A stretch of 64,000 bases of DNA, taken from positions 18,818-82,817 of the forward strand of contig JBNGIQ010008893.1 in the NCBI GenBank assembly GCA_049999765.1, in the 5' to 3' direction. The notes under the pieces were generated by a model that did not search any database, had not been told where the DNA came from, and saw nothing but the letters and a program-made list of their open reading frames with translations. Each line of letters opens with the position of its first letter. Positions within the stretch are counted from its first letter, which is position 1. The DNA is from Phaeoceros laevis. Lineage: Eukaryota; Anthocerotophyta; Anthocerotopsida; Notothyladales. Positions 1-11,650 of the stretch are shown here, piece after piece. The position numbers were made by a program, and so were the translations under genes.

Positions 1-10
1 AAGAAACTTC

Positions 11-1354
11 TCAAACAAAGACTAGGAAGCCGCAATCTTTGAACAACATGAGATTTGTTGCCTCGTGAAGGAAAATAAAACCTGAATGTGACTGCTCTGC
101 ATCCTCTTCGTGATCAGCATTCACTACAAATGCTTCAAGAGAGACCGAACCCCTCTTGATGCGATGAATACCACCTTCTTCCTCTTCTCCAGAAGACACA
201 GTGTCTGAGCCACCATCATCATCCATGCTGAAGTATTCCTCTGAAAGGTCACTGTTGTCCTCCTGTGGATTTGGTTGCCAAAAGGCCTTGTTCTGCTTAG
301 AGAGATTGTCTGGCATAGCTCCATCAGTAGGTTTCTTGTGTTGATCCTTGTGTTGTTTGTCCCCTGACAGATTGGCAGCGCCAGGTTTGGCACCAAAAAC
401 CGCAGACTTCTTGCTTTCATTCTGTTTGCCATGGAACTTCAATGTGTTTGGTTGCGGGCTAATAATCTTTTGCCGTTTGTTCTGTATCGTGCTACTGTCC
501 TCGTCGTGATCTTTTCGCTTTGCTGGTTTCCTTGGCTTGTGATCATGAGCTGCCCCATTTTTTGATGGTCTCTCTGTATCCGAGTTCACGTTGCTGACCT
601 TCGTGCTAGAATGCCCGGACGCAACTACCCTTGAGGTGACCTGCTTACCATGTCCTGGGTTTTTATCCTTATGGGACTCATGCGGCAAAGAATGGTCCTT
701 GGGAACACTGCCATTGCCGTGTTTGAAGACCGGGAGTTCTTGCTTCACAACCCTTGGGACTGTGCTCTTTGTCCCCTTGGAGCTTTGCCCTGCACTTTTT
801 GCCTCGGCCTCCGTGCATGGAAGGGTTTCTTCATGTTTCTCCGTGGACGCATCCACTCCCTCAAGAGGCTCACTCTTCACAGGGCTCCTGAAGTTCCGCA
901 TAATGTCTCCAAATGGTTTCCACAAATTTGCCTCAGCCCTTTCCTGCTTTGCAGACCCATGAGGTGCTGAGCCTTCAGTTTTAGTCCCATCCTGAGATTC
1001 CCTGTGTTGGCCGGGTTCCAGTCCAGGCTCTCTGGGGTCGTTGGGACGCAGCTGCGGAAAGGGTTTCAGTACATGGCGAGACCTGGCAACACGAGAGTGT
1101 AGACTTCTGCTGCACTCCTGACAGAAGAGAAGAGGCTCCCCTCTCCCACCACAATCAGCGCATTCAACCCTGGCAACAGCTTCCTCGCACTCATCGCAGG
1201 TGGGAGTCGGCTGCGGCACCACAAGCTGGTGGTGTCTGCGGGCAGCTTTCCTGTGCAACTCCGTTGAGCATGTGGTACAGTACTTGAGTCCTTCATCCAC
1301 GCACAAGATTCTGCCCTTGGCTCGCTCGCATTGGGCACACAAAGCATCTACCAT
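11..1354 (-). CDS. Tandem B-box zinc-finger protein, no CCT domain seen
   Basis: Two B-box zinc fingers lie at the N terminus: residues ~6-45 (LCAQCERAKG, then CTTCSTELH and HH) and ~52-98 (TCDECEEAVARVECADCGG, then FCQECSRSLHSR). Such fingers bind zinc and mediate protein contacts in plant transcription regulators. The rest, about 350 residues, is hydrophilic and Lys/Ser/Asp rich, with KRKDHDE and NKRQK stretches that could serve in nuclear import, and an acidic patch near the end (DLSEEYFSMDDDGGSD). No CCT domain is visible, so it is not a CONSTANS-type protein. I start at the ATG at 1354; the frame runs two codons further upstream only to a GTG. The stop lies close to the window edge and the last ~25 residues are hydrophobic and unlike the rest, so the true end may lie in an exon beyond a donor near position 90. 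Confidence 0.75.
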   Translation of the reverse strand: MVDALCAQCERAKGRILCVDEGLKYCTTCSTELHRKAARRHHQLVVPQPTPTCDECEEAVARVECADCGGRGEPLLFCQECSRSLHSRVARSRHVLKPFPQLRPNDPREPGLEPGQHRESQDGTKTEGSAPHGSAKQERAEANLWKPFGDIMRNFRSPVKSEPLEGVDASTEKHEETLPCTEAEAKSAGQSSKGTKSTVPRVVKQELPVFKHGNGSVPKDHSLPHESHKDKNPGHGKQVTSRVVASGHSSTKVSNVNSDTERPSKNGAAHDHKPRKPAKRKDHDEDSSTIQNKRQKIISPQPNTLKFHGKQNESKKSAVFGAKPGAANLSGDKQHKDQHKKPTDGAMPDNLSKQNKAFWQPNPQEDNSDLSEEYFSMDDDGGSDTVSSGEEEEGGIHRIKRGSVSLEAFVVNADHEEDAEQSHSGFIFLHEATNLMLFKDCGFLVFV

Positions 1355-2178
1355 CGCCACACCTCAACCAAAAGGACAACTAGAGCCTAGCAGCACTTTG
1401 AGCTCCTCCTACAGGGAGTACACCAAGGCAAACTGGACGACGGGCAAGCACAAAGGTACCGAACACACATCCCCAGCCGATCATGGATCGGGCCCGCCTT
1501 CTGCCTGCTCCAAAAACCAGCACGGTAACTGCAGCTGGATCATTCGTCAAGCGTGAAACATCCGTATTGCACGCGAAAGGTTGAGTACCGGAGATGAGGG
1601 GCCAGCCCGGCCCACGCCACTGGCACCTCAAGTCACGAGTCACGGCTGCAAACAAGGGGCATTTCCCCCTTTGTTCACCCACACATTCTCGCAGGCACCC
1701 AAACAGCAGCACAAACCCTCAAACTGGCCGAGTGCTCGCCTCCCCCGAATCTCCGAGCAATTTTAGTCAAGCACAAGAAACTGAAGAGCCTGAGCGCCTT
1801 CTTCGGGGCGCTGACGAAGGCGCCAACTTTCAAAATGTGTTGGAGCCTGGAGGCGGAGTTGAGGACTCCAATTCTATTGCAATTTATTGATGATATTCTT
1901 GTCTCAAGGACCAATCATACAGTGAGCGATAATCTCCTAAAGAACGAGATGGCCTTGTTATTGACGTTCCCTTCGACTTGTCAGTTCCTAACCTCCCATT
2001 AGAGCAAGTCCACCTAGTCTATCCAGACTATCTCTTTGTGCCCAATGCACAGCAAAACTGACCTGACCTAGCCAGCACAGCGGTCAACCGCGGCCTCTAC
2101 TACAGGGACAAGAGTTGAATATGCGCTGCTACCATCAAAGATTCAACTACCAAGCTAACCCTGACACATCTGATTCTG

Positions 2179-3480
2179 TCAAACAGTTATTGGACTGCGC
2201 AGAGGCAGCACACTGGCTCCCAAGGAGTTCCAGAAAGGAGCCCCTGAGTCCAGTTCCTGGCCATCAGCTCCGAAGCAGGAAGGGAATGGCATGTCCTGGT
2301 ACACGCCATCGCTTTGCCCCTCGTCATAGGGCAGGGCTGGGTCCTCCTCCAGGCCCGGGAACATTGGCATGCCGAGCACGTCACCTTCATGCTGGCTGTC
2401 CGGGGTTGAGTGAGCCGAAGCCTTCTCCAGCATCTGCTTGAACATGTTTGATTGCCAAAGCAGGCCTAGAGCTGTTGGCGCCGTTGGCACTGATCTCTGT
2501 GCTTGTGGACCGTTGGTCAATCCCAGAGACGGGAATTGGTAGGGCTCGCTGGCCTGCCCTGGCCACATTTGCACTGGTGACTCCTCAGGCTCTGCCTGCG
2601 ACTGCTGCTCTTGAGCTTGAGCTTGGGCTTGTTGCTGCTGCTGCTGCTGCTGATGCAGATGCTGGTGGTCTCCGGGCTTTAGGTCCTCTACTTCCTCATT
2701 GTTGCCCTGGCCAGGTCGCAGCCACTTGATGTAGCGGCTAAGATCAAAATTGGTGACAGCGTTGAGCCCTCGGTACTCGATGGCTGCCATGTCGTAGGCA
2801 GCTGCTGCTTCTTCCTGGGTGCTGTAAGTGCCTAGGTAAAGGTACTTGTTGCCGAAGACTCTGCCAATGCGAGCCTCCCAGCGGCCATTGTGGTGGTGTC
2901 GTGCCACTCCCCTGTACTTGGACACTCCCCTGGAAAAACCGCTGCTTTTCCTCCGCAGGGAGGCCAGGTACTCCTCCCTGGACACGTTCTGCATCTCCTC
3001 AATGTCCCTGGCGTAGTCGGTCACCGGGAAGTTGATGATGGTCCCGGGACCCCAGTACTTCAGAGCAGCCAGGTCGTACGCTCGAGCTGCTGCCTCCTCC
3101 TCATCGTAGGCCCCGAGGTAAACTTGCTTGCCCTTCTTGTTCTGGGTCTGATTCCAGGTGCTCTTGTCCCAGAGATGAGCTTCATACCGGCCGGTCCATC
3201 TGTGCCGGGTGACGCCTCTGTAGATGGAGCTCCTCTTGCCAACAGCGGACGGGGGAATTTTGCTGATGCGGTCCTTGGCAGTCGACGGCCGATCACGCCT
3301 GGTCCTCTTTGAAACCCTCAGCGGCTCCACTGCTTCAGCAGCTGCAATGCCTCTTTTCACTCCCCTCGACTGCGCCCCTGCTTCTTCTCCTCCTCCTCCT
3401 CCTCCGCCTGAGACTGCCGCCGCACACGCCTTTTGCTCTTCGACTCTTGCTCCTCCTCCTGCTGCTACCACTGGCTCCAT
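2179..3480 (-). CDS. WRI1-like AP2/ERF transcription factor with two AP2 domains, intronless
   Basis: A 433-residue protein with two AP2 DNA-binding domains: ~84-150 ([37 protein letters not shown]) and ~185-245 ([38 protein letters not shown]), joined by the linker [20 protein letters not shown] typical of the WRINKLED1/AIL group. Relatives control fatty-acid synthesis genes or meristem growth. A basic stretch, KRTRRDRP, precedes the first domain. A Gln-rich run (~270-295) and an acidic C terminus look like activation regions. The ATG at 3478-3480 is the first in frame. The coding region is one open frame, although seed-plant WRI1-type genes are split and even carry a 9-bp exon for VYL. The exact subclade (WRI1, WRI3/4 or AIL) needs a tree. 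Confidence 0.9.
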   Translation of the reverse strand: MEPVVAAGGGARVEEQKACAAAVSGGGGGGGEEAGAQSRGVKRGIAAAEAVEPLRVSKRTRRDRPSTAKDRISKIPPSAVGKRSSIYRGVTRHRWTGRYEAHLWDKSTWNQTQNKKGKQVYLGAYDEEEAAARAYDLAALKYWGPGTIINFPVTDYARDIEEMQNVSREEYLASLRRKSSGFSRGVSKYRGVARHHHNGRWEARIGRVFGNKYLYLGTYSTQEEAAAAYDMAAIEYRGLNAVTNFDLSRYIKWLRPGQGNNEEVEDLKPGDHQHLHQQQQQQQQAQAQAQEQQSQAEPEESPVQMWPGQASEPYQFPSLGLTNGPQAQRSVPTAPTALGLLWQSNMFKQMLEKASAHSTPDSQHEGDVLGMPMFPGLEEDPALPYDEGQSDGVYQDMPFPSCFGADGQELDSGAPFWNSLGASVLPLRSPITV

Positions 3481-5300
3481 GGGACTGTCGGCAGAGCGGT
3501 GGTTACCACAACAGAGAACAGCCTCTCATCTGTAGGACAAAAAATTATCGAGGACTGTTTGACACGGAAACTCCAGTCAGTGACCGTTGCGCACGGCAAT
3601 TCCGTAGACTAGGCTCTCCAATTCACCGAAAATTTTGTGCTGCTGCATGCATGACAAACTCGAGTCACCGGCTCGAGTCCATCACTAGGGATAGCTTGCG
3701 AAGAGACAAAGCTTCTTCCAGCTTTCACAAAGGCAGAGAAACCTTTGCAAAAGCGGAAGCCACAACAAAAAACGGAGGCTCTCTAATGGAAACCCTGAGG
3801 AAGCCACTACCGCCGCACGCAATGGAGCTGGTAGCTCAAAACAGCCGGCTGAAAGAGGAAGAAGGTGGAAAGGACCAAAGAAACAAGCCACTGCCGCAGC
3901 TCCGCATCCAGACAGAACACAATGGATGAGACTGACTGAGAAATGGGAAGAGCGATGCAGCTAAAAGCAGCCACAGTCGAGAGAGCAACAGGAGAACCAG
4001 CTGGAGCACAGTGAAGGCGCAGGTTCATGCACAGGCTTAAGCAGGAGGAGCGCCAACTCGGCTGGAGGTTGTCGGGCCTGGAGGATGGCGCATGAATCAA
4101 AACGGAGGCGGCCAGGCCTGAGAAGCGCGCGGTCTGTTGCATGCAGAACAGAGTAGCTCAGCGGAAGGCGGGACTGAAGAAACGACAGCGGAGGTGCATG
4201 GTGAGGACAAGCGAGTTGCCAATTGCGCGAGAGAGGCAGAGGCAGCTGAGCTGGTGGTAGGAGGGAGGGAGATGGCGATGGAGGAGCGCCAACGGTTGGA
4301 GTTTCTGGCGAAAGGAGGTGAAGAGGCGGGGCGAATGCGACTGGGAGGGAGGGAGGAGCTGGTTGCGATAGAGCAAGGAGCAGTGGCGCGACAAAAGCGC
4401 GAGCTACCCGTTGCGGGAGAGCCAGCTCTTGTCGCGGCGCGGTTGGTGAGGTAAAAGAGAGGCTGGTCCCTGTTCCCACACGGGGGAGAGGAGGGAGTTT
4501 GGGAAACTGCCACGCGAGGCGTAAGGACAAGGGTAAAGGGCGAAATGCGCCCGCAAAATGCCGTTTGCAGCAGGATATGCTGCATGCCGCCGCGACAAAT
4601 CTGCATGCGTCCAAGCTGAGCGCATGTTGAAGATGTATCCGAAGTTGATAGTCAGGCCAGAGCAGGCCAGGCCAGCGAGTCATCCTTGGCACCTGTCCAC
4701 CCTGCGCCCGCTTCCGCGAACGCGCTTCAGATCCTCATACTCATACACTGATACTGTACTGTGGCAGGGCGACCCCGAACCACCATGACCAAACCGGCGA
4801 CGCCTCCAGTCGGAGTCCAACACGTTCAACCTACCATCGACCTCACATCAATTGGAAAGAGACAAAGTACAGTATCGGCAAACTAGATAGACTAGCGTTG
4901 TTGCTGGAATAGAACGCGTTTCATTCGCTATTTGGTTTCTTTTATTCGAATGAGTTTCTAGCACCATAGCAGCAATGTTGCGCCAGCTGGAATACCACAT
5001 TGGTCTTATGAGTCATAAAGGCTGCTGTAGAAAGGGAAAGTTCATGCATGAATGGATAACCATACAATATAGGTTATTGAGCTTCTTCTTCCAAGTTGAC
5101 TTCCACATATGAAGCATGGCAAAACATTTGGCTATATGCATGTTGAATATGTTATCATCTTGCAAATACAAAAAAATTTTTTTGGTGCTAAGAGGAAGCA
5201 TGTTGTTGGCCGCAACTAAGTATGACCTGGCTGTAATTAGTGTGCAGGTTATTCATACGACTGCCTCATAGCGATCCTAAATGGGGAATTCTACGTTCTT
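3481..5300. other. Non-coding, upstream of the AP2 gene
   Basis: This holds the promoter and leader of the minus-strand AP2 gene. It is purine-rich on the plus strand (pyrimidine-rich leader on the coding strand). Several open frames of 70-240 codons exist, but they overlap each other, are low in complexity and match no domain I know. I see no gene. Confidence 0.5.
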
Positions 5301-5301
5301 T

Positions 5302-5459
5302 TTAGGGGTTTTGACAGCAATTGTTTAGTAGTTGTCACTATCTGGTCATGTCTCAACTGATATAAAATGGCAATAAAACTTTAGGGGTTTTGACAGCAAT
5401 TGTTTAGTAGTTGTCACTATCTGGTCATGTCTCAACTGACATAAAATGGCAATAAAACT
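5302..5459. repeat. 79-bp direct tandem duplication
   Basis: Two adjacent copies, 5302-5380 and 5381-5459, begin TTAGGGGTTTTGACAGC and end GGCAATAAAACT. They differ at one base (CTGATATAA versus CTGACATAA). One difference in 79 bases implies a recent event. Confidence 0.95.
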
Positions 5460-6340
5460 TTACACACGTTAAAGATGAATAAAATACAGTGCATTGTCCA
5501 TTGGGAAAGAGTGTTTTGGTAATCCAGCAATCAACCTATATAAGGAGTCAAAGTCACATAATGCATGAGTCAAATCCCAAAATAACCTAGTCAAAATTCC
5601 AAAAAACTCTAATCAAACTTGTATTTAAAATTCATAATGTTGCAGTCAAAGAAAATCTTCATGGAGACCCTAACCAATGAAAGCTATTTTGTGGCAACAA
5701 AGTCTGTAGAGCTGCCTTTCAGGGTTGGCAAGTGTAAGGACCCGACAGCACACACGCTCTCACGAGATGGCGATCAGTTAGTGCTTTACATGACAAAAAA
5801 TTCGTATCCTAGCAAGCCTACCTAAGCTGTCCTTGAATTGTCTGTCTTCTTGTGTAATATACACAACTCACTAGTCCCTTCAAAGGATCAAATTGCTGCC
5901 CAGCTACATCTTGCACCTTCATGAAGCCTGCCTGCCTGCTGAGTCAAATAAAGCCACGATCGGTCAGCAGTGCTTCCCTTCCACCATGTCTGCAATTCCT
6001 ACATCTCAAACGCACCGCCCTGCGTGCATCACTTGCCATGACAACCGTCCAGCTTTACCTGTCTGGCGAGGAAAATTTGAGTAGGAGTCCCAAGTTCCAA
6101 TCCCCCTAGGCGGGCCGTGCTGGCAGGCCAGTACCGGCACGTCGACCTTGCTTGCAGCAGCGGCTGTGTCGGTCGCCAGCCACCGGAGCAAAGCCACGTT
6201 GAGAGCTAGCGCCACGGCAGTTTGCCATGTGGATGGCAAGAAAATGGCTTATCTCGATAAGTAAAACAATGCATCATGTGGCACAATCGAAGGCATGCTG
6301 TCCTAGCGATATTTTCCCATGCTCAAAATTGACAAGTGCC
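5460..6340. other. Non-coding stretch
   Basis: AT-rich to about 5900, then mixed. Only short overlapping open frames are present, and I recognise no gene, RNA or mobile element. Confidence 0.4.
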
Positions 6341-6349
6341 TAGTAAACA

Positions 6350-8480
6350 TAACCACGTGGACAGATTAGGCTGCATTGGCATTGCAGACAGCACATCTTC
6401 TATGAGGGTGAAATATCCAGCACGCCCAAGCAGATCTATCATACTAGCATAATGCTCAGTCTCTGGATATGCTGTGATCTGTGGTCATGGCATCGAAAGA
6501 GGTGACACCTTGGTCCACTAGGCCAGTATTACTGCATGCAGAGAGGAGGGACAAAAATGTGGCACCCTTTGGCCTAACATCTGCCAGCTGCATTTGCGTG
6601 TAACACCGCAGAACTGCTTCTTAGTCTTCCTGTCTGGCATAGGCAGCACATAATACGTTCCATGATTTCACATCCGGCTGCCAGTGGGGTAACAGCTTGA
6701 ATGCGTTCTGAGTTCCACCATGCTAGCACATCTCCCATAAGCATGAATCAGAGTGCTTGCCAGAATAGGACTCAAGTATTTCCTGGTGGAGAAAGAGGCA
6801 TGGCCACAAAGGATGGCGTGCACCTTCCATCTCACCACATTTTGCAGACATGTCCACCATACAGGTGCTCACCACTATGTCATCCAGCAGACCCCTTTTG
6901 ACAATCTTTGAGTGCAGCTCCCTGCCCATCTAAATGGCAGCGGGTAGCAGTGCTGGCACACTCCCAGCGATCTGGGCATTCCATGTCTTCACATTCTTTG
7001 TGTCCATTCTTTGTGGCCATGTTGTCAAAAAGACCTGGCGTGCATTTTCCCGGTCACCACATTCTGCATACATGTCCAGCAGGTGAAGGAGCTGACTGTG
7101 ATGGGGGCGTTTCAGGACCCAGATTCTAATTGTTGCTGCCTTCGAGCAGCATCCAGCAATCATGGTTTTTTATGTGACCCTCCAGCTGACCACATTTTGC
7201 GAACATGTCCACCTGGCAGTTGCCCACCGCTACAGCATCCAGCAAACCTCTTGCCTTCGAGCAGCATCCAGCAATCGGGGTTGTCCATATGACCTTCCAT
7301 CCGACCTCCTTTTGCAAATATGTCCACCAGGCAGTTGCCCACCGCTACAGCATTCAGCAAACCTCTTTTGACAATCTTTGAGTGCATCTTCGTGGCCCTC
7401 CGTGTGGCACTAGTGCTTGCAGAGGCTGTGCAATGAGCACCGACCATGTCACCACATCCATTGTGGTCATGCTGTCAAAAGACCTGGCGTGCACCTTCCC
7501 GCTCACCACATTTTGCATACATGCTCAGCAGGGAGGTGCTCACCACGACATCGTCCAGCAGACTTTTTTGACAATCTCTGAGTGCAGCTCCTCACCCTTG
7601 TGTATGTCAGCAGGTAGCAGTACTAGCACACTCCGTCAGAAAGGAAGCAAAAAAGAACTTGTTCAGCCAAAAAGGGGAGGCCCGCCTGTTCCATTTGCCC
7701 GTACACAACAAGCGTCCCTTGGCGCAGAGTCCTTGCGGTGCATACGTATCGATGAGGGCATTCCATGTCGCCACATTCGTTGCGTGTAGACTGTCAAGGA
7801 AAACTTGGCGCGCATCATCCAGGTCACCACATTTCGCATACATGTTTAGCAGGGCGGTGCCCACCACTACCTCATCCATTCACACCTCTTTTTGACAATC
7901 TTTGAGTGCAGCACCCTGCCCTTCTGTAGGACACCGGGCACGCACACGGCTTTAGAAGGCAGCAAAGTAACACGCTCCGCTAAAAGGAGGCCAGCTCCTT
8001 CACGGTGCCATGCTGTGTCTTTGCTCTTAAAAACCTGCCGCGCATCTTCCAGCTCACCACATTTTGCATACATGTCCACCAGGCAGGTGCGCACCACTAC
8101 AGCATCCAGAAGACATCTTTTGACAATCGTCCAGCAGACCTCTTTTGACCTTCTGTATGGCAGCAGTGCTTGCACACGCCTTCAGAGGGGAAGCAAAAGT
8201 AACACGGTCAGCTAAAATGAGGCCCGCCTCCTCCAGTTTTCCATACATAACAACCACCTGTTGGCAGAATCGTTGCTGCGCATACCCGGCAATATCCAGC
8301 AATACACCTACCCGCATCCAGCAATCAGGACTGTCTTTGTCACCACATTCTCGGTGTTCATGCTGTCAAAAATTTGGCGCGCTTCTTCCAGCTCACCACA
8401 TTTGCATACATGTCCACCACGCAGTTGCTTACCACTACATCATTTAGCAAACCTCTTTTGACAATCTTCTTTCGACAATC
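6350..8480 (-). pseudogene. Decayed PLS-class PPR gene or PPR array
   Basis: Read on the minus strand, PPR motifs recur in constantly shifting frames. Examples are TCMVDMSAKCGEMEGA (~6.85 kb), LLDMYAECGDRENARQVF (~7.1 kb), ALLNMYAKCGDLDDARQVF (~7.8 kb) and TCLVDMYAKCGELEDARQVF (~8.05 kb). The E-domain region survives at ~6400-6500 as SFDAMTTD and MIDLLGRAG, the same signature as in the intact PPR gene at 41-44 kb. Frameshifts and stops interrupt every repeat, and the spacing between repeats has been scrambled by deletions and local duplications. PPR proteins of this class edit or process organelle transcripts; this copy cannot encode one. It could be a single long gene or several overlapping fragments. 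Confidence 0.85.
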
Positions 8481-9166
8481 TTCTTTAAATGTTGGATGTT
8501 ACTGCCAGCCCTGTCAGGGACCAGTCCCTTATGACTGCATGCTCCCAGCAATCAGGGGAATGCCTCTGTCAGATTGTCGAGACATCAGCCAGTGCCTCGA
8601 GATTGTGGTTTTGCACTCCTGCCAAGTCTTTTCCTGCCGCGTGTTGCAGCCACCTAGTTATTTCATGGATGAGGCTACGGCAAATAAGGGAGAACGCGAT
8701 TATGCGAGTGGCGAACGGGGAAATAGTTAAACCGGAAATGGCGATTCCCAAAGTAGTGTTATCCCGGCATCTGGCGTTACATTCCCCCTATTTCGTTAGC
8801 GGCTGAAGTTAATAAAGTAGGGTTGAGCAAGATGGACGACAAAGTTCCGCCCGTTTCTGCAGTTTGCAATTTGGGGGCCAATTTCTAGCTCAGATTGCCA
8901 CACGCACCTGTGGGCAGGTCCTAGAGTACCAAAGTCCCACTCTGGCCGAGGGCGATACGTGCTTGGCTGTAAGTTAGCTCTGCAGTTGTGTAGACGGAGC
9001 TCGTGTTCAGGCGTGTGCCTGGGTCTGTCCGAGTCGGTCCGCCTCCAGCTGCACCTCGAGCACTTGAAACTGCTGAGCATTGGTGCCCGCTTGACTTGCT
9101 CTGCTGTGAGGCGCTCTGCAGCTCCAAGGGAAGCCGGTGCTTTCTTGCACTCGCAACTGAGGCAAT
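8481..9166. other. Spacer before argininosuccinate synthase
   Basis: No coding signal is seen. The last few hundred bases are likely promoter and 5' leader of the downstream plus-strand gene; no clear TATA box was identified. Confidence 0.4.
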
Positions 9167-11650
9167 ATGAGCGCTGCATCACTTTGTGGTACTTGTGCGT
9201 TTTCTGGCGTGAAGACGCAATTCCCTGCAACATCTTGCAAGCCGACTGCTCGTCTGCAGGTCAACGTATGTTCTATAATTGCCGTCCAATCCACAGGCTT
9301 TGGACAATGCATGAAGGCTTGTCATTTTGACTGGTGCAATTCCTGTTTGTTTCCGGAACAGGGGCTGCCTTGTGGTCAGTTTTGGGGTCAAGCAGTTGAA
9401 GTTTCACCACGCTCAGTAACAATGCAAGCAAGGCAGCATGGAGGAGGTATCAATGTGGATGTCCCCGTTGCTGGCAATTGGTGCTAATTGTGCTTGTGCA
9501 TCAGCTGCATTTGCATTGGTGTCCTTTGAATTTGAGCTTGTGAAGTTCAGGGATCTCTTTGCACTGTTTACTGTGATGAACGCATAGCTTTTGAGTCGGC
9601 GAAATCCATCGAACTCGTGCTGTTTGTTACAGATGTGAGGTCAGCCTTGGTCGCGGATGAAGGGGTTAAGGAGACAGCAAACCTGAAAGCTGGTCTGCGT
9701 GGGAAGTTCAACAAAGTTGTGCTTGCTTACAGCGGTGGACTGGACACTTCGGTGATCGTGCCGTGGTTGAGGTGGGGTCCTTGTGAACGTGGTTGAGGTG
9801 GGGGTCGTTGTGAAGGTTTATGGCACCTGCAAAAGCAAAAGCGCTCACCTGCAATAGCAAGATCACTGACAGTAATGCATGCATACATCAGAGAAAATTA
9901 CGGCTGTGAGGTGGTTTGCTTTACAGCTGATGTCGGCCAAGTAAGTGATGGCGAGCAGTCTCCTGTGCTCCAAGTTTTGTACTCTCAAACCTTCTAGTCT
10001 CCAGGATTTAAATATTCATTCTAGCTGTTCTCCGATGGAATATCTTTGTCCGATGGCAGTGAGCCGAAGTCCTGCCAGATGTGAGGAGACTTGTGTATCT
10101 TGCAGGCAGAATAGGTGGTGCCTTCTAAAAGCCTGTTTTTTCAGGGTGTAGGTGAGACTGACGGGCTGGAAGCCAAAGCTAAAGCTAGTGGTGCAAGCCA
10201 ACTTGTGATACATGATCTGAAGGAAGAATTTGTGAAAGACTTCATTTACCCATGCTTGAGGGCTGGTGCAGTCTATGAAAGAAAATACCTTCTGGGCACA
10301 TCAATGGCCCGCCCCATTATCGCAAAGGTGAGTGTGCTTAGGGTGATCCCGAGCACTTGAAAGGTGTGGGCCAAAAAAATTGCTGACTTGAGTAAGTACA
10401 GGCTATGGTGGATGTTGCCAAGGAAGTCGGAGCTGATGCAGTTGCTCATGGATGCACTGGGAAGGGCAATGATCAGGTGATGGCAAATTCCTTTGCATGT
10501 TAACTGGCTGGCCTCTGAGAACTGACAGTTTCTTTGTTTCACTGGATGTACTTCATGACTTGTTCAGATACTTAACGAGCTTTGGCACTTTCTAATTTTC
10601 TCTGTGGTGAATTGTGCCTCAGGTTCGGTTTGAATTGACTTTTTTTGCTCTCAACCCAAAGCTGCAAGTGGTGGCCCCATGGAGGGAGTGGGACATCAAA
10701 GGACGTGAAGATGCAATTGAGTACGCAAAGAAGTTCAATGTGCCTGTGCCTGTGACGAAAAAGAGTATTTATAGTCGCGATGGCAACCTATGGCATCTCA
10801 GCCATGAGGTAAGGTTCACAATCAGTGATTTTCTCTCCTGTTAGAGGTGGGCAGACAAGTCGTATGAAACTACTTTTCAATGCCTGCAGGGTGATATTTT
10901 AGAAGATCCGGCCAATGAGCCAAAGAAGGACATGTACGTTATGACTGTGGATCCAGAGGATGCTCCAAATACGCCAGAGTGGGTAACCTCTTCCATTGTG
11001 TTGTGATTGCTGAATAGTGATACTGTTACATCTTTGCAGGCTGGATCTGTTATCATGGATCTGTCATCATATCACTTAAATAATCTTTTCTGTTCAGATA
11101 CGTGGAGATAGAACTTGAAGCTGGAATTCCGGTCTCATTGAACGGTGAGCGCCTTTCTCCGGCCAATCTGCTGGCTAAAGCAAACGAGATAGGAGGGCAG
11201 CATGGTATTGGACGAATCGACATGGTTGAGAACAGGTTGGTTGGCATGAAGAGCCGAGGTGTGTATGAGACTCCAGGTGGGACAATTTTGACTCTTGCCG
11301 CACGAGAACTGGAGACCCTCACACTGGATAGGGAGACAATGCAGCTGAAGGACACCCTTGCCATCAAGTATGCGGAGCTGGTGTATGCAGGAAGGTGGTT
11401 TGACCCTCTGCGGGAGTCACTGGATGCCTTCATGGAGAAGGTGACGGAAACCACCACTGGTAGAGTGAAGCTGAAGCTGTACAAGGGCTCTGCATCTGTG
11501 GTGGCTCGAGAAAGCCCCAACAGTTTGTATCGCCAGGACATCTCGTCGTTCGAGGAAGGGAGCGGCATTTATGATCAGGGTGATGCAGCAGGCTTCATTC
11601 GCCTCTATGGGCTGCCCACTCGTGTGCGAGCAATGCTGCACCAGAACTAG
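9167..11650 (+). CDS. Argininosuccinate synthase, plastid-targeted, eight exons
   Basis: Joins citrulline and aspartate with ATP to make argininosuccinate, the penultimate step of arginine synthesis, in the plastid in plants. Exons supported by GT-AG borders and unbroken homology: ~9551..9771, 9892..9940, 10145..10327, 10402..10476, 10623..10808, 10890..10978 and 11098..11650. Key motifs are the ATP-binding AYSGGLDTS in exon 2, [14 protein letters not shown] in exon 4, [10 protein letters not shown] in exon 5, [15 protein letters not shown] in exon 6 and [17 protein letters not shown] in exon 8. Exon 1 is probably 9167..9265, a Ser/Ala/Cys/Lys-rich transit peptide starting [10 protein letters not shown]. 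Joined to an acceptor at 9550 it gives about 484 residues, close to known plant enzymes. A stronger-looking acceptor at 9632 is out of phase with this exon 1, so the N terminus is uncertain. A 26/27-bp tandem duplication overlaps the exon 2 donor. Confidence 0.92.
9762..9814. repeat. 26/27-bp tandem duplication across a splice donor
   Basis: Copies 9762-9787 and 9788-9814 both start CGTGGTTGAGGTGGGG. The first contains the end of exon 2 of argininosuccinate synthase (P-W-L-AG) and its GT. The second is a decoy inside the intron, and reading through to it meets a stop. Confidence 0.85.

Noticed and set aside
3961-4692. 243-codon Pro/Leu/Ser-rich minus-strand frame upstream of the AP2 gene
   Set aside because: Low complexity, overlaps several equally long frames on both strands, no conserved segment. 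It is best read as a CT-rich leader.
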